In this document: piece by piece, positions 30,643 to 35,361 of the stretch
Layout of the letters: every line of letters begins with the position of its first letter
Numbering within the stretch: position 1 is the first letter of the stretch
NCBI RefSeq assembly: GCF_019703835.1
Contig: NZ_AP023056.1
Coordinates: 1-35,361 of the forward strand
Reading direction: 5' to 3'
Length of the DNA: 35,361 nt
DNA from: Thaumasiovibrio subtropicus
Lineage (GTDB): Bacteria; Pseudomonadota; Gammaproteobacteria; Enterobacterales; Vibrionaceae
Made by a program: the position numbers and the translations under genes
The notes under the pieces: generated by a model
Seen by the model: only the letters and a program-made list of their open reading frames with translations
What the model was told of the DNA's origin: nothing
The model's database searches: none

Positions 30643-31164
30643 ATGACTAAACGTACAGCCAAAGCGCGCATTGAAAATAAAACCGGCAAAGATATCAAAA
30701 TTGCTACTTTGAATCACAAATATAGTGATGACTACCACAATCAAGAAACATTTGGTCTGATCAAGGATGGTGATGTTTCGGGTAATCTAACGGTTGAATA
30801 CAACACTGGATTTGGTACCACAGGCCGAGATTGGTGGCTAGTGACATGGCAGTATGACGAAGAAAGTGTGTATTATACTGATCCAAATAACTTCCGTGGT
30901 GCGATTGATTACTTAGAGAGACAAGTTAACTCTGTAATATCGGATAATAAAGATATTCCAGATGAGCTAAAGCCAGCGGTTGAATTAGCTTCAAGTGCGT
31001 TAAATAGTGAGTCAACCAAAGGGTTTAAGCAACACATTTTACGTTCTGAAGATGAAGGTAAAGTTGTACGTATTGTTTTGTATAAAGATGGTACTGTCAC
31101 GATTAAATCCGAGTCAGGAAAATCTCATACTGTTTACCACAGCAAAAAACTAGATAAACACTAA
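30643..31164 (+). CDS. Daf-2-upregulated (PUD) domain protein
   Basis: A 173-aa protein starting MTKRTAKARIENKTGKDIKI. The ATG has a strong AAAGGAGAG; a longer frame upstream runs through the inverted repeat. ARIENKTGK, HKYSDDYHNQETF, EYNTGFGTTGRDWWLVTWQY and the end ILRSEDEGKVVRIVLYKDGT match the bacterial proteins annotated as up-regulated in Daf-2 domain proteins. These are single-domain beta-sandwich-like proteins of unknown function, first known from nematode PUD-1/2. No signal peptide. It stands alone, followed by a bidirectional terminator; probably cargo. Confidence 0.7.
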   Translation: MTKRTAKARIENKTGKDIKIATLNHKYSDDYHNQETFGLIKDGDVSGNLTVEYNTGFGTTGRDWWLVTWQYDEESVYYTDPNNFRGAIDYLERQVNSVISDNKDIPDELKPAVELASSALNSESTKGFKQHILRSEDEGKVVRIVLYKDGTVTIKSESGKSHTVYHSKKLDKH

Positions 31165-31200
31165 TTTCATTAGATGCTTATCTTAAACGTATGATTTAAA

Positions 31201-31225
31201 GCCCGAGAATACCTTCCCCTCGGGC
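31201..31225. terminator. bidirectional terminator between PUD and Mor-like genes
   Basis: GCCCGAG/CTCGGGC with an 11-nt loop between convergent genes; the minus-strand side is followed by TTTAAAT, the plus side by TTATAG. Confidence 0.75.
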
Positions 31226-31232
31226 TTATAGC

Positions 31233-31643
31233 TTATCTATCATCCTTCGCCATTTCTTTCTTTATATTGGCTACTTGCCTTACTCCAAGGTTATACTTTT
31301 CAGCTACAGCTGACCTGGAATACCCTTCGCATAGATCGTTATATATGTTTCTGTTTCTATCTTGGAGATAAAACTTTTGATGAGTTGGTAGTGATAGATA
31401 AGTGCCGCCGAACTCCCTACTTAACTCTTCTATGCTACTTTTACTTATTTTATTAATCAGTGTAGTATTTGATGGGTCTTTAGGTATGTAAACTTCTTTT
31501 CCACCAAAGTGGACAACTAAGCTGTATACTTCTTCAAGTCCAATCAATCTAGTTAGGATCTGTATCTTGGGTGGTAGTATTTTCGGGTTTATTTTGCTCA
31601 AGTCTATACTGAGTTTTGTCTCGCATTGCATTTTTACATCCAT
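31233..31643 (-). CDS. Mor-family transcription activator
   Basis: A 136-aa protein. The dimerisation part has KIQILTRLIGLEEVYSLVVH, FGGKEVYIPKDP and FGGTYLSLP. The C-terminal helix-turn-helix is CEGYSRSAVAEKYNLGVRQV followed by ANIKKEM. This is the layout of Mu Mor/C-type middle-phage activators. Such genes on plasmids are usually phage- or ICE-derived regulators; the target is unknown. The start is uncertain (ATG at 31643 or four codons later). It is divergent from the gene at 31773 across 129 bp, a likely control region. Confidence 0.75.
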   Translation of the reverse strand: MDVKMQCETKLSIDLSKINPKILPPKIQILTRLIGLEEVYSLVVHFGGKEVYIPKDPSNTTLINKISKSSIEELSREFGGTYLSLPTHQKFYLQDRNRNIYNDLCEGYSRSAVAEKYNLGVRQVANIKKEMAKDDR

Positions 31644-31772
31644 GTTTTTGTTGAGTTAAGTAGATGTTATTACTGCTATGCAATAGCGTTCACTGTGAAA
31701 CTTCTCCCTATGATAACTATATCGATAATGTGATATTATTGTGTGGTTAATATTCTATAAGGATGGTAGATT

Positions 31773-32132
31773 ATGTTAATAACACAAGAGCAGGTTCATA
31801 ATGTAGTGGAAATGATACTTAACTCAGTTTATAAAGGAGAGTTTTCATTGCCGAAAGAAAGTATTATTAATAATACATACAAGTTTTCGATTAATGAGGT
31901 TGCTTCTTGGATAGGTATTGAAACTGAAACACTCTCTTTTGTAGTCTCAGAGCTATGCAGTGCATTGATCCAGATACAAGTAAGTTATTCTGTTAATACT
32001 TGTTCACATTTTGAGTTGGGTGTAGTCTTCAATCGCGTAGGTTATAGAAGTGGAATGATCTATGTAACCATTAACAAAGAACTACCTATCAATATATTTT
32101 TGAACACCACTAAGGTAACCTATGCATCTTGA
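31773..32132 (+). CDS. 119-aa protein, unknown, possible winged-helix
   Basis: Starts MLITQEQVHNVVEMILNSVY after AAGGATGG. KFSINEVASWIGIETETLSF followed by VVSELCSALIQIQVSY looks like a helix-turn-helix followed by a strand pair, and the second half (FELGVVFNRVGYRSGMIYVT) is beta-rich. A DNA-binding regulator or initiator-like fold is possible but not proven. Its end overlaps the convergent XRE gene by 13 nt. Confidence 0.5.
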   Translation: MLITQEQVHNVVEMILNSVYKGEFSLPKESIINNTYKFSINEVASWIGIETETLSFVVSELCSALIQIQVSYSVNTCSHFELGVVFNRVGYRSGMIYVTINKELPINIFLNTTKVTYAS

Positions 32133-32353
32133 GATGAAAGTATTTCTTCTATATTCAAATCTAAACATTTGCTTACCTTATTGACTGTATTCAAACTTAC
32201 AGGTTTACCTAACTCCATTCTCTTTATTGTTGACAATGAGATATAGCAGCATACTGACATGCTTTTGTTTGATAGAGCTTCCTGAGATAATCCTAGTCCT
32301 TTTCTACGTGATATGATCAAGGAAGAGTTAATATTAACACCGATGTTTGACAT
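32120..32353 (-). CDS. small XRE-family regulator
   Basis: A 77-aa protein with a complete helix-turn-helix domain: LIISRRKGLGLSQEALSNKS, then STIKRMELGKPVSLNTVNKV and ending LDLNIEEILSS. Phage Cro/CI-like repressors have this size. It is convergent with the 31773 gene and just downstream of nothing else on its strand, so its target may be the small ORF or lipase promoters nearby. Weak ribosome-binding site. Cysteines CC at about 34-35 in the recognition region are unusual. Confidence 0.75.
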   Translation of the reverse strand: MSNIGVNINSSLIISRRKGLGLSQEALSNKSMSVCCYISLSTIKRMELGKPVSLNTVNKVSKCLDLNIEEILSSQDA

Positions 32354-32461
32354 ACTAATTCACCAAATTATCTTTTTAATAGATAGTCCTTGATAATATA
32401 GTAGGAAGTTTCCGGTTTTTTAATAGTGAAATATTACACTGTATGGTTAAGAAGGAGATAT

Positions 32462-32515
32462 ATGAAAATTTACGCTTTCATTGTTAAAGCTAAGAGCTTG
32501 ATTAATAATCAATAA
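32462..32515 (+). CDS. 17-codon ORF with very strong ribosome-binding site
   Basis: MKIYAFIVKAKSLINNQ, preceded by AAGGAGATAT, about the best Shine-Dalgarno in the window, and followed immediately by a terminator hairpin. The unit of promoter-proximal site, 17 codons and terminator suggests a real small peptide or regulated leader peptide rather than chance. Partly hydrophobic. Function unknown. Confidence 0.35.
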   Translation: MKIYAFIVKAKSLINNQ

Positions 32516-32543
32516 AATCAAACACTTAAGAGTGTCTGATTTT
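32514..32543. terminator. bidirectional terminator
   Basis: ACACT/AGTGT around TAAG, extended by AAAATCA/TGATTTT past one mismatch. It ends the rightward 17-codon unit and lies just beyond the stop of the leftward lipase gene. Confidence 0.7.
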
Positions 32544-32559
32544 ATTGGGGATTTTGTGT

Positions 32560-33942
32560 TTATTCTTCACTATACATCGCATAGAGCCACTGAGGAATTT
32601 TGTAATTTTCTACAATCTCCTCGTCGTTTACTCGCTCGTAAGTAGGAATATCGGAAAATTTCCCTTTTTCTTCTTCCACGCTAATGCCATTAATTATAGT
32701 TGAATGGATGATGTTTATTGTATGGTAACCTAAATCTCGAGGACTAAGAACGGATTCTCGAATCGTATCTCCTTTTGAAAAGGAGCGACTGAGGCTTCGC
32801 ATTACATCATCATTAGTTGGTTTTTCAAGATTAGTGATCTTTTTAAGTACTCCAATATCAGTGCTGATGCTCTTGTATTTGATCCAGTTGTCTTCTTTTC
32901 CTAAAAAGTTCAACAATCTAAGGATAGTCTTTCTACTTTGAATTGAACTGTTGTAATTAAATACTCTGGATACAAGATCTTTGCAGACTTTATATGATGG
33001 TGCTAGCATGTTTGCATCTTCTATTTCCAGTACTGATGACATACCACCAACAGAAGTCGCTTGGTCATCATGAATTCCCGGCATTACAACTTCAACAATA
33101 GGTCGATCTTGGCTATCAAGACCTCGTCTCATCCATGTGTCTTTTTCTACAATAGTTGATAGTGTTTGTGGAAAAAAGTTCCTTCGCATCTCATGGAGTG
33201 CTAAGATATTTACTATCTTATCGACCTTACAGCCATTCAGATAGTAGTGAGTAGGATTGTTTTTATCTTGTGTGATATTAAGTTCTGTAAATCGCTTATC
33301 TGTATGATACTCATTTTTTGACGCACCGAAAACGGGGTCAAATAATACTGATGAAATAGTTACGTTAAATTTGTGAAATTTATCGAGTTTCAGTAGGTTT
33401 CCGATGCATGTCATAAAGTAGATCGCTGATGTTGCTCCCCTACTCCAACCTACAACATGGATATTTAGATCGCTGATGATTGGATCTTTTGTTGTCTCGT
33501 CTATTTCAGCTTCTAGCCTTTTGTAAAGCCATAATATCGCTCGCTGCGTATTATATAGTCTTCCAATCCCTGTTCCTGACTGAAGGAAATCAGGTAGCAT
33601 TGTAACTTCAAGACCTTGGCCGGTGACAACTTTAAGAATATTATTTAGTTCCTGATAATCATGACTTTTATCATCAAAACCTATACGTTCTAACCAACTC
33701 TGTGGTGTCAATGTTGCATCTCTACCCGAAGAGGAGGCAACATATTTTTCTCCTATACCATTGAGCAAACATCCAGTATGATTTCTACTTACATCTACTA
33801 GGCTATTGTTGGGGTATGTGATTATGCCTTGGTTTTGGTTGATCTCTCTTGCAATGAAGCCATTAATGTTATTCCATTCCCAACCATTCTCTTCAAAGCT
33901 CTCATTAGTGCCATTAAATATAAATGTTAGTGTATCTTTCAT
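32560..33942 (-). CDS. DUF2235/Tle1-like alpha/beta-hydrolase (phospholipase-type)
   Basis: A 460-aa protein. The start MKDTLTFIFNGTNE matches the D/N-G-T opening of DUF2235 proteins. The nucleophile elbow is VVGWSRGATSA (Ser167), the acid is probably FDPVFG (Asp202), LHEMRRNFFP (250-258) matches the family H..RR..F.P segment, and MPGIHDDQ supplies the histidine (His291). DUF2235 includes the Tle1 phospholipase effectors of type VI secretion. No signal peptide is visible. The C-terminal 150 residues are unassigned. It is transcribed away from the Coa1-like membrane protein at 34109, a possible partner. Confidence 0.75.
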   Translation of the reverse strand: MKDTLTFIFNGTNESFEENGWEWNNINGFIAREINQNQGIITYPNNSLVDVSRNHTGCLLNGIGEKYVASSSGRDATLTPQSWLERIGFDDKSHDYQELNNILKVVTGQGLEVTMLPDFLQSGTGIGRLYNTQRAILWLYKRLEAEIDETTKDPIISDLNIHVVGWSRGATSAIYFMTCIGNLLKLDKFHKFNVTISSVLFDPVFGASKNEYHTDKRFTELNITQDKNNPTHYYLNGCKVDKIVNILALHEMRRNFFPQTLSTIVEKDTWMRRGLDSQDRPIVEVVMPGIHDDQATSVGGMSSVLEIEDANMLAPSYKVCKDLVSRVFNYNSSIQSRKTILRLLNFLGKEDNWIKYKSISTDIGVLKKITNLEKPTNDDVMRSLSRSFSKGDTIRESVLSPRDLGYHTINIIHSTIINGISVEEEKGKFSDIPTYERVNDEEIVENYKIPQWLYAMYSEE

Positions 33943-34108
33943 TATGCTTCTCCAAAGGTTTGTGTAATGGTTATTTTTCTTTAAAAATAACTATTAGGAC
34001 AGTGTCAACTTGGTGTCATGTCGTTATTATGAAACTTTTCTCGGAATTATCATGCTATAAATAATGGTGTTGTTTTGCTTTTTATGTTGGTAAAAGAGGG
34101 TTTTTAAA

Positions 34109-34711
34109 TTGAATAACAGAAATGAAATGCCAGAAGAAATAAAAGGCTGGAACTGGGGGGCATTTATACTATGTCCATTTTGGGGAATTAGATTTGGGGT
34201 ATATAGAGCTCTATTATCATTAATTCCAGGTATGGGATTTTTTGTCATGATTTGGCTTGGACTTAGAGGCAATAAACTTGCTTGGGAAGCTGACTACTGG
34301 GTGAGTACCTATCAGTTTAAACAGGCTCAGAGACGATGGTCAGCATACTCTCTTATATACGTTATTTTAACAGTGTCTCTTACTTTTGCTGTTGTGAATT
34401 TGGATCGCGTAGACGAAGAGTTTGTTCCTCCGTTCGAAATGTCTTTAAAAGAAGTTTCTGACAGTAAAAATTTTAAAGACAAAATTGGTACCCCCTTCAC
34501 GACAGACTTTAACTATGGTCGAATTATCCCAAATGAAGCCGGAGAAATCAGTGAGTTTGGTTATTCAATCATCGGGTTAAAGGGGCAAGGGTATGTGTCT
34601 GTTTCAGCCCTGAATCAAAATGATGAGTGGAAAATTCGTTGCTTGTACGTCTTCTACCCCGAGAAAACGCCTAAGGAAGCTATTATTCCCTGTGGAAGCT
34701 ACAGTCAATAG
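34109..34711 (+). CDS. Coa1-like membrane protein
   Basis: A 200-aa protein from TTG (AGAGGG 8 nt upstream); an internal ATG at 34127 lacks a ribosome-binding site. The N-terminal part has GWNWGAFILCPFWGIRFGVY with two close helices (about 15-60) and a third at about 92-108. The C-terminal domain (about 120-200), with GYSIIGLKGQGYVSVSALNQ and NDEWKIRCLYV, resembles the Coa1/cytochrome oxidase assembly factor 1-like domain found in many bacterial proteins of unknown role. It is divergent from the lipase gene with 166 bp between; an immunity role is speculative. Confidence 0.6.
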   Translation: MNNRNEMPEEIKGWNWGAFILCPFWGIRFGVYRALLSLIPGMGFFVMIWLGLRGNKLAWEADYWVSTYQFKQAQRRWSAYSLIYVILTVSLTFAVVNLDRVDEEFVPPFEMSLKEVSDSKNFKDKIGTPFTTDFNYGRIIPNEAGEISEFGYSIIGLKGQGYVSVSALNQNDEWKIRCLYVFYPEKTPKEAIIPCGSYSQ

Positions 34712-34742
34712 TATGGTGCTTAAATACTACAGCATTGGAAAG

Positions 34743-34776
34743 ACGCGCATTGCTTATTTTTTTAAGCAATGCGCGT
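34743..34776. terminator. perfect 14-bp hairpin with T6 loop
   Basis: ACGCGCATTGCTTA (34743-34756) and its exact complement (34763-34776) surround TTTTTT, 32 bp after the Coa1-like stop. It ends that transcript if it acts as a terminator, but no T-run follows. The stem is very stable. Confidence 0.6.
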
Positions 34777-34805
34777 AAATTTGTCCTTCGGTTAAAGTGG
34801 CAAAA

Positions 34806-34898
34806 TTATTTGCTGATTCCGATTGTGAGGGTGACCTTCAGCCGGACAGTGTAGGGTATTAAGATGATTCCGATAGCGATTAAGTCTAGATATAGCAT
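34806..34898 (-). CDS. 30-aa single-helix membrane peptide, unknown
   Basis: MLYLDLIAIGIILIPYTVRL followed by KVTLTIGISK: one short hydrophobic helix, then alternating basic/hydrophobic residues, the same plan as the 45-aa peptide and the 78-aa protein. AAGGAAA lies about 10 nt before the ATG. It is alone on the minus strand near the higBA end. Short enough to be chance, but the recurrence of the layout makes it worth recording. Confidence 0.4.
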   Translation of the reverse strand: MLYLDLIAIGIILIPYTVRLKVTLTIGISK

Positions 34899-35030
34899 TG
34901 ATATATTTCCTTTTATTAATAGGAAATCGTAAAGTAAGACTTTTTTTAAGGAGTGTCTGAAAATAAGCAGCCGTTTTTTGTGCTTTAAGGTTGATTGGTG
35001 TTCTCTTTGTGTGACGGTGTAACTTATATC

Positions 35031-35050
35031 CCCGCCCGATTGGGCGAGGG
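35031..35050. other. GC-rich hairpin near the gene remnant
   Basis: CGCCC/GGGCG around GATT (35033-35046), extended imperfectly by the flanking C and G runs. It follows the stop of the unexplained frame ending at 35052 and could be the terminator of the higBA transcript. Confidence 0.45.
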
Positions 35051-35051
35051 T

Positions 35052-35179
35052 TTACGTCGAAATTGCTAAAGCTTCAACATGGCGTTGTTGCATCTGGAAA
35101 TCAGTACGCTTGTACAGCAGCATAACTTTGCGACAGAGCCCAAATTTCTTGCCCCCCTCAATAAGGTCCTTATAATCTT
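35052..35179 (-). pseudogene. open frame after higA, possible gene remnant
   Basis: After the higA stop another minus-strand frame stays open to TAA at 35052, reading KDYKDLIEGGKKFGLCRKVM then LLYKRTDFQMQQRHVEALA and IST. It looks protein-like and ends just before a hairpin, but has no start of its own and enters through the higA coding region. It could be the 3' end of an older gene into which higBA was joined. No family recognised. Confidence 0.3.
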
Positions 35180-35361
35180 TTACACTGGGAAACCAAAGTG
35201 ATTTCCATCTGGCAGCTCTACATCTATACGAAGCTTACCACCGGCTGCCTCAATGTACTTCTTTAGTGAGCTAAGGCGTAGGTCTTTACCAGGCTTTTCT
35301 AGGTTAGCAACTGATGGCTGACTAATGCCCATAGCTTTAGCAATCTCTACCTGAGAAAGAT
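35180..35361 (-). CDS. higA: HigA-type antitoxin, C-terminal part (runs in from right edge)
   Basis: The last 59 residues read LSQVEIAKAMGISQPSVANL, then EKPGKDLRLSSLKKYIEAAG, and end ELPDGNHFGFPV. This is a complete XRE helix-turn-helix followed by the typical HigA ending. With the 38-residue N-terminal part at the left edge it would make a protein of about 100 residues, the usual HigA length. Joining the two ends directly is off by one base, so a few bases are missing between them or one base is wrong. Confidence 0.8.
   Translation of the reverse strand, partial: LSQVEIAKAMGISQPSVANLEKPGKDLRLSSLKKYIEAAGGKLRIDVELPDGNHFGFPV

Noticed and set aside
34027..34272. 81-codon minus-strand frame opposite the Coa1-like gene
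   Set aside because: It covers the lipase/Coa1 intergenic control region and the Coa1-like start on the opposite strand, without domain or ribosome-binding site.
35052..35179. IS6-type end suggested by GGGCTCTGTCGCAAAGTTATGC on the minus strand
   Set aside because: Only a loose resemblance to IS6-family ends; no matching second end, no transposase and no target duplication were seen.

Overview
The window looks like an almost complete circular conjugative plasmid of about 35.4 kb, opened inside its own antitoxin gene. Residues 1 to about 38 of a HigA-type antitoxin run off the left end (minus strand), and the last 59 residues of the same kind of protein run in from the right end. The host is probably a marine gammaproteobacterium, most likely Vibrionaceae or a close relative such as Shewanella or Pseudoalteromonas. 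That is inferred from moderate AT content, ordinary Shine-Dalgarno sites and the general look of the proteins; no host marker is present.

Layout by region. (1) 35180-456 across the junction: higBA toxin-antitoxin. (2) 684-947: a small membrane protein. (3) 1026-4972: a control and partition block resembling korA-incC-korB of IncP plasmids, with a small KorA-like regulator, ParA and a KorB/ParB protein. It is bracketed by two near-identical 713-bp direct repeats. Each repeat carries a promoter with a putative KorA operator, a strongly folded leader and a 45-codon membrane peptide gene. (4) 5017-6011: a 78-aa membrane protein and a hicAB module. (5) 6060-6600: gene-free GC-rich DNA with two inverted DnaA-box-like sites. 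(6) 6610-12878: an RP4 Tra1-like transfer leader, with traK-, traL- and traM-like genes divergent from a MobC/TraJ-like protein and a giant 1346-aa relaxase, and a repeat-rich oriT candidate between them. (7) 13104-14585: a small membrane protein and a broken pentapeptide-repeat gene. (8) 14774-27184, minus strand: a compact VirB/VirD4 type IV secretion operon (virB1-B11, virD4, a TrbM/KikA-like gene) with tandem entry-exclusion-like genes between virB5 and virB6. (9) 27185-30270: regulatory DNA, a Rep_3-type initiator, 21 iteron-like units, an AT-rich 18-mer duplication and a DnaA box, forming oriV. (10) 30329-34898: cargo, including a Daf-2-upregulated (PUD) domain protein, a Mor-like activator, an XRE regulator, a DUF2235/Tle1-like lipase and a Coa1-like membrane protein.

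How it works together. The initiator and iterons replicate the plasmid; ParA/KorB partition it; higBA and hicAB punish its loss. The relaxase, MobC and TraK/L/M-like proteins process oriT, and VirD4 and the VirB channel deliver it. A palindrome, TTTGCGTWWACGCAAA, occurs around and between the partition genes, after the relaxase gene, inside virB11 and, degenerate, in virB1 and both exclusion genes. It is the best candidate for the KorB/ParB binding site, which would tie partition to transfer-gene control as KorB does in RK2. The least explained element is the duplicated promoter-leader-peptide module: its peptide gene differs between copies only at synonymous positions.
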